Assembly (NCBI GenBank): GCA_032622095.1
Contig: CP136065.1
Coordinates: 57,163,949 to 57,227,948 of the forward strand
DNA length: 64,000 nt
Source of the DNA: Siphonodentalium dalli
Lineage: Eukaryota; Mollusca; Scaphopoda; Gadilida; Siphonodentaliidae
Reading direction: 5' to 3'
Of the stretch, positions 30,366 to 39,794 are shown in pieces. The notes beneath the pieces were generated by a model, which was not told the origin of the DNA, made no database searches, and was given only the letters and a program-made list of their open reading frames with translations. The translations under genes were made by a program, and so were the position numbers. How positions within the stretch are numbered: the first letter of the stretch is position 1; each line of letters starts with the position of its first letter.

Positions 30366-30898
30366 GAATAAAGAAGAAACATTCAATTCAAAAAAATATC
30401 ATCACAGAAACTAGTTATTCAAAGAAAACAAATTTCTCTTGTTATTGACAAGATAATTTGTCCTTGACACAATTTAACCTATCCGTAACAGTGTAAATGC
30501 ACCAGTCTCAATGTATATACTAAAAGAAACATGTAAACCTACTTGAAAAAGAACCAGTTTTAAATACCATGTGAAGATAGGAACACACCCATAGTTCAAT
30601 ACAATAAACAATCAATAAATACTTAAGTGTTCAATAATATCGCGATCTGCTTCAGCATGTCTCTATTATACATACTCTTTATAAGAAGGCATACCAGACA
30701 TTCTATAGCTGTGGCACTATTGTCCTAAGATCATTGGAAGATCATGCTGGCTTAGCACAAACCACCTGTATGTCCATTGAACAATTTTGAAATGAGAAGA
30801 TGTGACTGGTTTTAGTCCAGCGGAACCATAAATCACAAAGTGAATTTTGGTATCATGAACTGTATGTCGGCACTCTGTCATTACGTGATGTGGATGTT
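30366..30898. other. No recognised gene
   Basis: Unique AT-rich DNA with no supported feature. Confidence 0.4.
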
Positions 30899-30906
30899 GA
30901 CACAGT

Positions 30907-31343
30907 CAAGCCTGCAAATAGTGTGTCTGTCATTTGCAGAATGAGGTCACCAGAGAGTGAATTTAGTGACACTATCCCGCACGATGGGCTATCATCACCA
31001 AATTCATCCTCTGGGAACTTCATTCTGCTGGGAACCTCATTCTGCTTAGACCTCATTTGCTATGGGAGACCAAGGATCAGATTGAAGTTCACCCATTAGT
31101 CACCTTGATTATGCATTTTATCTTCTGCAAATTAGGGGATATAGAAACTTCCCAAAAGGGAAAAATTAATTAAAAATTATGTTAATTTGAGACTATAGAT
31201 ACTTCCCAGAAAATGAGGCCTAAGCAGAATGAGGTCCCCAGAGGGTGAAATTAGTTATGCTAGCCCGCTGTGCGGGATAGCATCACTAAATTCACCCCCT
31301 GGTAACCTCATTCTGCAAATGACAGACACAATATCTCCAGGTG
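30907..31343. mobile_element. Long foldback element family G (copy 4) with exact 8-bp duplication
   Basis: 437 bp between two GACACAGT repeats (30899-30906, 31344-31351). Each end is a complete palindromic half-family, and the centre holds about 190 bp of extra sequence (TTATCTTCTGCAAATTAGGG, GATATAGAAACTTCC, ATAGATACTTCCCAGAA, ATGAGGCCTAAGCAGAATGA) which also appears in the cluster at 55-56 kb. This is the most complete form, so the 150-bp copies are probably deletion derivatives. No coding frame. Confidence 0.83.
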
Positions 31344-32559
31344 GACACAGTTCACATGTTCGGGTACAATAACTTGATGGGATATTGAGAGTCTTCCTTT
31401 TAAGTGAAACTACGCATGCCGATTAAGTAAATAAGATCAATGGTGTTAGCCAAATATAATTCCAATTATAGTTTACACTGGCTTGGTTTGCTATTACCGC
31501 AGGAAGTATTATGTATTATTGAGGCAGACCTGTTCAAGCTTGAAAGACAGTTTGTCTGAGTCACGAACTCATGATACCACTATCAAAATAAATGTGTGAC
31601 TATCCCAATAGGACAATGATTTACTACACTAGCCTGCTATAGCCCTCTTACTAAAATGGGGTACCAATTAAACAAGAAGTTGCACATCGGGCGCTGGCAT
31701 ACCCCCACGGTGAAACATGGGCAGGACGGAAACCCAAATTTAAAACAAGAGGTGTGCACTCTCGTGCTAGCATACCCCCACCATGGCAAATTCAACCCGC
31801 ATTATCCGTAAACCCAACAAAAAAGATTTTAACTTTAAAGAAAAATTTGGACTAATAATATCGATATGGTGTCACAAGAAGCTTGTACAGAATTTTCTAA
31901 GTCAAAATAAGTCGAAAATGAAATGCAATATTACGAAAAACAGTCTGAGCCAATCCCTATCCGCATCATGTAGAGAGGGTATTGTGAGAAGCATGTATAC
32001 CAAAAAATTTTGAAATCGGTTCATGTTTGTTAAAGTTATTAAGTCGGACAGAATTTTCTAAGTCAAAATAAGTCGAAAATGAGGCGTAACTTCAAAAAAA
32101 AAGTCGGACCGAACCGCAATTAGCATCATGCGCAGAGGCAGTCCCAAGGAGATTGCATACGAAAACATATTGAAATCGGTTCATAGTTGTTCGAGTTATG
32201 AGGTCGGACGGACAGACAGACACATGGACGGAGAAAGCGTGACGGTGCGACAGCAGGGTTCTTGCACCAATTTTGAAATGAAATTCAAGGAGTTTCCAGG
32301 AGTATTTAGGGGCAATTTTCCAGGGTTTTTCCAGGAGTACAATACTAAATATTCAAGGGTTTTCCAGGAATTGAATATACCGGTACATGTACTTGATTAT
32401 GGGCTCTGGTTTCATTGAAGCATGGGACTAATTATTGATGTTATATCATATTTAAATATTCATACACATACTTGCACCTGTACAACTAAATATAACGGTA
32501 AGTTTTAATAAGCAGAAATTATTTCTCAATCACACGTATAACACATACTCACAGTACTG

Positions 32560-32800
32560 TGGCAAAAGGAATTGACATTTTTTTTCTGTCCAAAGTTCAA
32601 GACATGAACCTAGCCCGAACACACTCAAGTACATGGTTTTATTTTCACCACAGGAGAACTGGTTGGCGATGGCACTGTCTGGGAATTGTTTTTTAAATGT
32701 TCTGCTCATTGTACTACAGCTGTTGTAATTGTAGTGCTTAGATACCAATGTTACTGTAGCAGACCACAATAATTCAGCTTTTAGAATGTAAATATAACCC
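32560..32800 (-). pseudogene. hAT transposase fragment (region after the N-terminal zinc finger)
   Basis: The minus strand reads LKAELLWSATVTLVSKHYNY, then CSTMSRTFKKQFPDSAIANQ and FSCGENKTMYLSVFGLG. The pattern aELLW...V..HYnY.S...... FK..FPDS.IA..FSCG..K..Y...FGL is the conserved block that follows the BED-type finger in one group of animal hAT transposases. The catalytic acidic residues are not reached; the frame dissolves into unrelated sequence. It lies in inverted order relative to the finger fragment. Confidence 0.65.
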
Positions 32801-32894
32801 CAGCTGGCATTCACAGCCACAATACGGTCAATGGCTGATTGCGGTGGAGGGTGAACGCTTTCGTGGCGAGATGTCGCCTTTGTCTTAAAAAAAT

Positions 32895-33045
32895 ATGGGT
32901 GAACATGCACTTAAATCCCACATGAAAGGGGCAAAACACGTGACAGCTTCTCGAAATATACAATCGACAGCCACATTATCAAGCTTCATGCCTCCATCGC
33001 CTGCAAGTTTTATAACACTGTCCCTCGCCCTCGGGAGGTGTCCGC
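32895..33045 (+). pseudogene. hAT transposase BED-type finger fragment
   Basis: The plus strand reads MGEHALKSHMKGAKHVTASR and, after a short linker, TATLSSFMPPS. The LKSHMKG.KH block is the second half of the finger (the histidine pair) in this hAT group. The cysteine half upstream is missing. In an intact gene this would precede the block at 32560-32800 on the same strand; here they face opposite ways. Confidence 0.62.
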
Positions 33046-33574
33046 AACTGACAGAGATGGTATATCAACAAACAATGAAACAAGTACGGGTGCTCGACTA
33101 GGTCCTATTGCAGTTTCATCTGAGGTATGCTTTGGTGAATTCATTGAATTTTCTACGTCATAATATTGCATCATGTATGGGCAGACAACTCACGTATTTA
33201 CGCATACTCAGTTAGACATTTATATTGGCTGAATAGGAAAGTCAATTGGGAATTGGCCAATAAGAAACGTGTTAACATAATGTCACAACTCTGCAAGACT
33301 TCTGACCTCGTGTTACCGTAAAACCGGTGAAATTAGAAGGAATTAATTTCCCAACTCGCAGCGATCGTTTCAATCAAATTTAATAGAGCATTTTCCAGGG
33401 TTTTCAAGGAGTGGGATTGGATTCAAGGGTTATCCAGGGCCCTTGAAAATAAATAATTTATTTCCAGGGTTTTCCAGGACCCGCGGGAACCCTGGACAGA
33501 CGGACGGACAGACAGACGCAGTCAATCCAGTATACCCCCTATTTTCTTCGAAAGTGGGGGTATAATAAACAAAG

Positions 33575-34378
33575 GATATCAATCTCTATAACAGAAAATG
33601 TTAACAATGTCACTGGGCACTCTTTTGAAAGCAGTCATGATGATGAACCTCCATACAAAATTTCATTCAGATCCGATAACCTGAGATATCTGTGACGGAC
33701 AAAAAAACCAAGATTTCCAGTTAAACAAACAAGGATTACTCTGGAAAGCCCCTCAATTGAAAGCAATCATGATGGCAAACCTCCATACCAAATTTTATTC
33801 AAATGCCTTGAACCATGGCTGAGATATCTGTGCAGAAGGACAAAAAACTAGGATTTCCAGATAAACAAAGATGGATAACTCTACAATGGAAAATGCAAAC
33901 TTTATTGGCTACTTCCATGACTGGAGCTTCCTCAAATTTTGCGAAAACCCTGTGCCAATGCATTTTCTTATATATGGACCTTGCAAGCATTCTCTTATAT
34001 ACAGGGTATGCGAGGCTCCCTATGGGAGACTCGTTTATATAAGAGAATGCACTGGCTCATGATCTTTAATGCAGCTCCCATCATGAAACTTGATGAAAGG
34101 GTTAAAAATCAGTCATGATGGGGAATCTCCTTAACAAATTTCATTCAGATCAAATAATCCATGGCTGAAAACCACTCATTTCTGATACAGAAAGAGGATA
34201 ATTCGAGAACGGAAAACATGAACGCCATTGGATACTCATTTGAAGTAGTCCCAATGACGAACCTTATTTCATTCCAATGAGATAACCTATGGCTGAGAAA
34301 TATACCCGGACGGTCGGACAGACAGACAGTTCAACTCAATATACCTTCATTTTTTTTCTAAAAGTGGGGGTTTAAATA
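33575..34378 (+). repeat. R3-family tandem units with a family A MITE inside
   Basis: Four units of roughly 150 bp: CACTGGGCACTCTTTTGAAA, GCAGTCATGATGATGAACCT, ATTTCATTCAGATCCGATAA and AGATTTCCAGTTAAACAAAC. The row closes with GGACAGACAGACAG and AAAGTGGGGGTTTAAAT. A TTAA MITE of family A occupies 33908-34105. Related rows: 28.1 and 47.2 kb. Confidence 0.65.
33908..34105. mobile_element. TTAA foldback MITE, family A (copy 8)
   Basis: Left end TTCCATGACTGGAGCTTCCT without a clean TTAA; right end ATCATGAAACTTGATGAAAG GGTTAA (34102-34105), with a small internal duplication of the TGAAA part. Apex GAGGCTCCCTATGGGAGACT. Confidence 0.72.
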
Positions 34379-34379
34379 T

Positions 34380-34940
34380 TAGTCACAAAAATGTATCTAC
34401 ACAAATAAGGTTTCTAAGCTAAAGAGGGAATAATTTTCATTATGTCATGAGTGCAGTTTTTCATATAGAATGATCAAAGTGTGAAGTTTCAAAAAAAAAA
34501 ATACTCAATACCTGATAGGATAGTTTGGCTATAAAAAAATGACAAATATCTACTTCTGAACGTCTAAAGCAGTCGAGAGCTTTAAAATATTCCAACATTT
34601 TTGTTTATCACATTCCTGCCAGTTCTGGGGATCAATAATGGTCCATAAATATGTGAAACACTTTTATAAAGACTATATATATATATCAAAAAACACTCTT
34701 CATTGTTCTATGCTGACAAAAACTCAGGACATGACTTTTTTAAATACTATATTTCGGATAAGTCTTTCTGCTGCATATAAAGTACCGGTATGCATAAGAG
34801 TGTTTAATTAATTTATTGACCTGGAACCGGACCAAAATATAAAAGAATGAACATAATTTCAGGCATCAAAGTGACACAAGGGGTTAAATAGTGTTAAGTA
34901 CTGAGCATTCAAACAACTAGATAGTATAAACCAATGAGAG
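34380..34940. other. No recognised gene
   Basis: Unique AT-rich DNA with TACCGGTA at 34783. No supported exon. Confidence 0.4.
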
Positions 34941-34944
34941 TATA

Positions 34945-35157
34945 CAGTAATGCCCTAAATAATCAACTCCTTAACCACAGCAGAATTATGGGTAATTTTT
35001 TAGGATTTAGTTGGAAATATGGCTTGTTGCCATTCATCAGAAAGCTCTCACTGAGAGCTTTCCGATGAATGGCAACTAGCCATATTTCTGACTAAATCCT
35101 GAAAAGTTACCCATAATTCTGCTGTGGTTAAGGAGTCGATTATTTAGGGCATTACTG
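34945..35157. mobile_element. Palindromic TA MITE, family F (copy 4, complete)
   Basis: 213 bp, TA at 34943-34944 and 35158-35159, ends CAGTAATGCCCTAAATAATC and complement, apex AAAGCTCTCACTGAGAGCTT. Together with copy 2 it defines the full-length family. Confidence 0.87.
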
Positions 35158-35159
35158 TA

Positions 35160-35736
35160 AATGTCAAGTTGATCCAAATCTATCATTTCTAAACCGCAGT
35201 CCATAAAAATCCTAATTAACTAACTGCAGATCACGACATCGTTCAGTAATGCATCAAATGACCCATCATGCATAGCAAGCACATCCAAGCCACTCAAAAT
35301 CTCCCGAGAGCGGCTAAGTATTACATGTAAATTGATAATCATCAATATTTTATTAATTGCACCAGGGCTGATGGGATTTGCTGCCTGATCCATCACGGGA
35401 TAATTACAGGCCAATATTTTAGGTGTACATCGTTAAAGTAATGAGTAAACAAGCATGTATAGTCAGTTCACCTGGTGCTTGGGGTGTGAAAAGACTCTTA
35501 ATGAATAATGTACCATGGCTTATAAACGATGCCAGGTTAAAACTCTTACTGCAATTATCCATTTATTTTAGAATGGAAAAACAATGGGATGGGTACTAAC
35601 CAACAAGGTGTATTTTTAGGATGGATACTAACAAACATGGCATATTTTTAGAAAAAGAAAAAACACATCAATCATTTACTTTTCAACAAACAATCTTCAA
35701 GCGGAGAAGTCTCAAATTAAAGATGCACTGTCCGAT
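35160..35736. other. No recognised gene
   Basis: Unique DNA. A minus frame at 35220-35414 (ILMIINLHVILSRSREILSG...) has no splice support and no recognised domain. Confidence 0.35.
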
Positions 35737-35997
35737 TTAACCCTTCCATGACTGGAACTTTCTGAAATTTTGCAAAAACCTTGTGCCAATGCATTCTCCA
35801 CAGGGAGCCTCACATATATACGGTACCGGTACTAGTAAGAGAATACATTGGGCTAAAAAAATGTACCTTGACCTTGTAAACCAGTGCATTCTCTTATATA
35901 TGCGATGGCTCCCTATGGAGACTCGTATATATAAGAGAATGCACTGGCACAGGGTCCTTAATGCTGCACCATCGCAACTCCCGTCATGAAAGGGTAA
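35737..35997. mobile_element. TTAA foldback MITE, family A (copy 9)
   Basis: TTAACCCTTCCATGACTGGA to CCCGTCATGAAAGGGTAA (right TTAA changed to GTAA). Contains a TACGGTACCGGTACTAG insertion in the left hairpin and the GTACCTTGACCTTGTAAACC linker. Confidence 0.8.
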
Positions 35998-36390
35998 ACA
36001 CCCCTAAATTACAATTTATTCGACTTTGAGATTCAATTCGAATCGCAAATCGATCATAGGATTAAAATATTTTCTAATAACTCTTCTTGCCATTCTTGTG
36101 GGTGAAAAATACCATAAGTTTAGATGCCTTGACCTTGTAAACCAGTGCATTTTCTTATATATGCGAGGCTCCCTATGGAGACTCGTATATATAAGAGAAT
36201 GCACTGGCACAGGGTCCTTAATGCTGCACCATCGCAACTCCCGTCATGAAAGGGTAAACACCCCTAAATTACAATTTATTCGACTTTGAGATTCAATTCG
36301 AATCGCAAATCGATCATAGGATTAAAATATTTTCTAATAACTCTTCTTGCCATTCTTGTGGGTGAAAAAGACCATAAGTTTAGATGCCTT
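35866..36390 (+). repeat. Recent 260-bp tandem duplication including half a MITE
   Basis: 35866-36126 and 36127-36390 are almost identical (offset 260-261): from CCTTGACCTTGTAAACCAGT through the MITE right half, CACCCCTAAATTACAATTTA and GGGTGAAAAA..CCATAAGTTT. I see only about three differences (C/T in CATTCTC, one inserted T in GCGATGG, T/G after GAAAAA). The near-identity suggests a young duplication or an assembly artefact. Confidence 0.88.
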
Positions 36391-37112
36391 ATCCTAAATT
36401 TCAATTTTAACTATAGGTCTATAAGAACAATGCCTAAATTGTTAGCCTAGATAGACTTTGTTTGTCTTGCTGTGCACATTGATATGTACCATACCTCCCA
36501 ATGATCATGAATGATGTGACAGTACATGTAATACAGCATATATCTCACCAGATCAGCCAAATGTAGGGATTAATTGGAAATACAATGTATTGAGAAAAAA
36601 ATTACGAATGCGAACAATCTTGATTAATCAGAGATATGTTTGTCTAGGCATTCTTGAAATGTACTTGCAGACTTACAACATTCATGATTTTCGAAACACA
36701 ATCTGTACCAACTTTTTTTGTGAGTGAAACTTACAGCAGTTCTCCAAAGGGTCTTACATGTTGTACTAGTCACCCATTAATAGTGCTGAATTTGTCTTCA
36801 TCTCATGGTTCTGGACACAAAATTTCCCAGGTACTTTGATACCCAGGTTTGGCTCATATATACATTCAATTCGAGATTTGATTAGATTCGTGAATCTAAC
36901 ACCTGATTCGACTTGAGATTTGACTCTACTGTAAACACCCCAATGGGCCCACACATGTATAAGCTATATGTCACATTTGAAGGCTCAAAATCCAACTAGA
37001 ATCAGAATCAAGATTCTAATTTGATTATCATAAAAGCACCTGATTCGCTGTAGAAATGCTCTATTTTGATTCCGAGATCTCACAACATTTTTATGAATTT
37101 TAAGACCTATGT
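36391..37112. other. No recognised gene
   Basis: Unique AT-rich DNA. A plus frame at 36654-36839 is bordered by acceptor- and donor-like sites (ACAG at about 36735, CCCAG|GTACTT at 36832) but has no recognised content. Confidence 0.35.
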
Positions 37113-37495
37113 TTGGTTATGAAAGTGATGTGAAACACTCCGGAAGGGTGATCAAATAGAAATGGAGAATACTCTTGATCAAAGTTGTTATTTTTACGAA
37201 TATTAATCCAAATTTACAACAAACATCGTCCTTCTTATATATTAATTAAATGCAATGCGTCTCGGTGGTGAAATCATTTGCGTTAGTTTATCGCCCATTG
37301 TTGCGTCCCAAATCGAGATGTAAATATTTACAATTGATCGTAGTTCAGACGATGTTTTCTATGGAGTGGTATGGTCGATTTCTTTGAGATTTTCGGCGAT
37401 GTTAGTATAATGATACATTCCCCCAGTTGACATAGCACTTGCAAACTAATTTATCTGTTTCACGCACCCGAACAAGTCCATAATATGTCTTTAAC
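37113..37495 (-). mobile_element. Dispersed element E (copy 2, inverted)
   Basis: Reverse complement of 4776-5135 along its full length: GGGTGCGTGAAACAGATAA, CACTCCATAGAAAACATCGT, GGGCGATAAACTAACGCAAA, TTAATTAATATATAAGAAGG and GATCACCCTTCCGGAGTGTT on the minus strand. Divergence is moderate. The target duplication is not clear here. Confidence 0.7.
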
Positions 37496-37536
37496 ATTTT
37501 TTTGTATGTTATTGTAACTGGAACCCTGAATACATC

Positions 37537-37801
37537 TTAACACTTCCATGACTGGAGCTTCCTGAAATTTTGTGAAAAAGCTGTGCCAATGCATTCTTTT
37601 TAATATGCGAGTCTCCCATGAGGAGCCTTGCATATTATTAAAGAGAATACATTGGCCTAACAATATTCACCTTGACCTTGTAAGCCAGTGCATTCTTTTT
37701 ATATGCGAGGTTCCCTATGAGAGACTAGCATATATAAGAAAATGCATTGGCACAGGATATTTAATGCTGCACCAGCACAGCTCCCGCCACAAAAGGGTTA
37801 A
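37537..37801. mobile_element. TTAA foldback MITE, family A (copy 10)
   Basis: TTAACACTTCCATGACTGGA to CTCCCGCCACAAAAGGGTTA A, TTAA both ends. Both hairpins are worn (TTCTTTTTAATATGCGAG) but paired in order. Confidence 0.78.
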
Positions 37802-38181
37802 ATATATACAAACAGTAGTCATATTATATTAATTATGGATCCAGAGTAGGAAATAGATATTGGATAACATGTTTTATAAGCTAACGTTCAGTCTTCTCCC
37901 CTTTGGTTTTATGCCCAATCCTCAGTAACTGAATTTGACAGTCTCTCACATATCATCATCGCTATTAACCAAGGAAGTCACATGTGGTTTACAAATGACA
38001 AAAAGGATGATCTCCCGGTGCAATAGTATAATTACAGGTACTGGGTAGGTAGGCAGGAAGAACAAAAGGATAGAGAGAATTACATGTTTTGTCAATTATT
38101 TCTGCCCACTCAAGTCATTAGCCGGAAAACTTAGCAGCATGAATACTTCAGTGCATTGATAGACTAAAGTGTAGAAACATG

Positions 38182-38398
38182 TTAACCCTTTCAGTGCCAT
38201 GTCCGATTTTGTATCAACCCATATTTCCTTAATGATCATTTTTCAAATTTATTGATTATAATAATGTGATACATTGATGGAAAGAGCTCTCAGAGCTCTT
38301 TCCATCAATGTATCACATTATTATAATCAATAAATTTGAAAAATTATCAAGGAAATATGGGTTGATACAAAAATCGGACTTGGCACTGAAAGGGTTAA
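38182..38398. mobile_element. TTAA MITE, family C: near-perfect palindrome
   Basis: 217 bp, TTAACCCTTTCAGTGCCATG to TTGGCACTGAAAGGGTTAA. The two arms of about 105 bases pair almost base for base (ATAATGTGATACATTGATGG and its complement) around GAAAGAGCTCTCAGAGCTCT TTC. Same TTAA-CCCTTT outer signature as families A, B and D but otherwise unrelated. Confidence 0.88.
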
Positions 38399-38465
38399 GA
38401 TCCACCATCCGATTTCACACCAAATTAGTCAAACTAATGTGTCAAACATATGCAAAATAAGGTCA

Positions 38466-38533
38466 CCAGAGGGTGAATGTGATACATTGATGGAAAGAGC
38501 TCTCAGAATCGGACTTGGCACTGAAAGGGTTAA
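38466..38533. mobile_element. Chimeric fragment of families G and C
   Basis: GGTCACCAGAGGGTGAAT (family G arm) joins TGTGATACATTGATGGAAAG and TCGGACTTGGCACTGAAAGG GTTAA (family C right half). The switch occurs at GAATGTGATA, where both families share a few bases. Confidence 0.65.
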
Positions 38534-39790
38534 AGGCCCATTTAATGTTTGTATCCCCAGATCAAATATAATATACATATATTCTATATTATATTCAATT
38601 TGAAAGAGGAAGCTCCAAAGTATTGTATTATCAACTTAGGTAAATTAATATTATGTTTAGCGCCTATCACTGCATTTCCTTTTTTGGCAGAAAAATAATA
38701 ACGCATAAATTAATTAATTATTGGCACAGTGCACAACTAGATCGTCCCAAAGAGTGTGCCTTGTGAAGATTCAGATCTAGGAACATAAATTAATCTTAAT
38801 CCCTAAACACATGCTTCATTCATATAAAATGAATGTGAGCAACATTGGTGGAAATATTTGTTATTATAATTACATTGTACTACCGGTATATAAGTAACCT
38901 CAGAAACCTAATGGGATAATTAATAATCACTGCAGTTCGCATTTAATTCTCAGAATAAAGGATGACACTAAAAATAAACATAATTAACCATGGTCTTATC
39001 TGTTAAATAAACTGTGAACACATTCTTTTAGTCGAGGTACAGACATCTGTTCTGAGAGGTTCTGTACAAAATTTGATCTGGACTGTACTGCTTAATTTTG
39101 ATCTGGACTGTAATCCCCATCTATTATTATCAATACTGGGGAATAACTCCTACATGTATTTTGAATTTTGAAGCATTTTGGGTAAATAAGGGAGGGAAGT
39201 CTTGTCCACGGTGAATCTGACAATCTCTATCACTGGGTGGACACTCCTACGCCACAGCTGTTCTGCATCCTGGTTTATTTATACCGGTATTTATTTTTGG
39301 TCTATTTCTTGCCAACAACAGCTAATAACACTGACTCAGTACAGGAGGGGTGGGAGAGGTCGCAAAAAAATTCCAGGATACAAGGTCCGGGTGGATGGAT
39401 GAATCTGAGCCCCTACTGCAGATTTTTCCAATGACATGCACGTAATTTTTTTCAAATCCATGTTTAAAGACAAATTATGTGACCACTAAAATGAATATAA
39501 ATGTTTAGACTTATAAACTTGACCATAATAGAGCATTAATCAAGAGAAGAGATCTCCCAGTTTCAATATTTAACCAATATTTGTTCTTTTAACACACAAT
39601 ATCATGGGATGGGTCCCACTTCTGACAAAGAAAAAATTGCACTGAAAACAAACAGCAATTCCATTCACAGGTTTTCATTGTTGTTTTCGACCTTCAATAT
39701 AGACATGCAAATTTGCTGTATTATTGATTGATGTTCATCCTTGGGTGATAGGTATGAAAATTCTGGGACCTAGTCATACAATACTGAAAG
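38534..39790. other. No recognised gene
   Basis: About 1.25 kb of unique AT-rich DNA. Contains TACCGGTA at 38881 and 39282. Frames at 39202-39434 lack splice support. Confidence 0.4.
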
Positions 39791-39794
39791 TGTC

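Larger units (their letters stand above)
32254..33494. mobile_element. hAT element, CAGGGT ends, 5-bp duplication, internally rearranged
   Basis: 1241 bp, ends CAGGGTTCTTGCACC and (inward from the right) CAGGGTTCCCGCGGGTCCTG, flanked by GACAG on both sides (32249-32253, 33495-33499). It sits in the GACA tract of the R1 element. Subterminal TTTTCCAGGAG/TTTCCAGGGTTTTC motifs repeat near both ends. Gene remnants of a hAT transposase lie inside but on opposite strands (next two entries). The same end type and duplication length occur at 53823-54793. Confidence 0.87.
31671..33555 (+). repeat. R1/Helentron-like element split by a hAT element
   Basis: Two successive start motifs (ACAAGAAGTTGCACATCGGG at 31671, AAGAGGTGTGCACTCTCGTG at 31746), then units with TCTAAGTCAAAATAAGTCGA and AAATCGGTTCAT, then GACGGACAGACAGACA at 32208. 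The element resumes after 33494 with GACAGACGGACGGACAGACA, then GTCAATCCAGTATACCCCCT and a hairpin ATACCCCC..GGGGGTAT. Outside the inserted hAT it is continuous. Confidence 0.72.

Noticed and set aside
30054-30386. Open frames over 100 codons on both strands
   Set aside because: They follow exactly a 42-bp tandem repeat, whose length is a multiple of three; both strands are open for the same reason.
39170-39290. Minus-strand open segment EQLWRRSVHPVIEIVRFTVD
   Set aside because: Protein-like, but no pyrimidine tract at the acceptor and no consensus donor; no recognised family.
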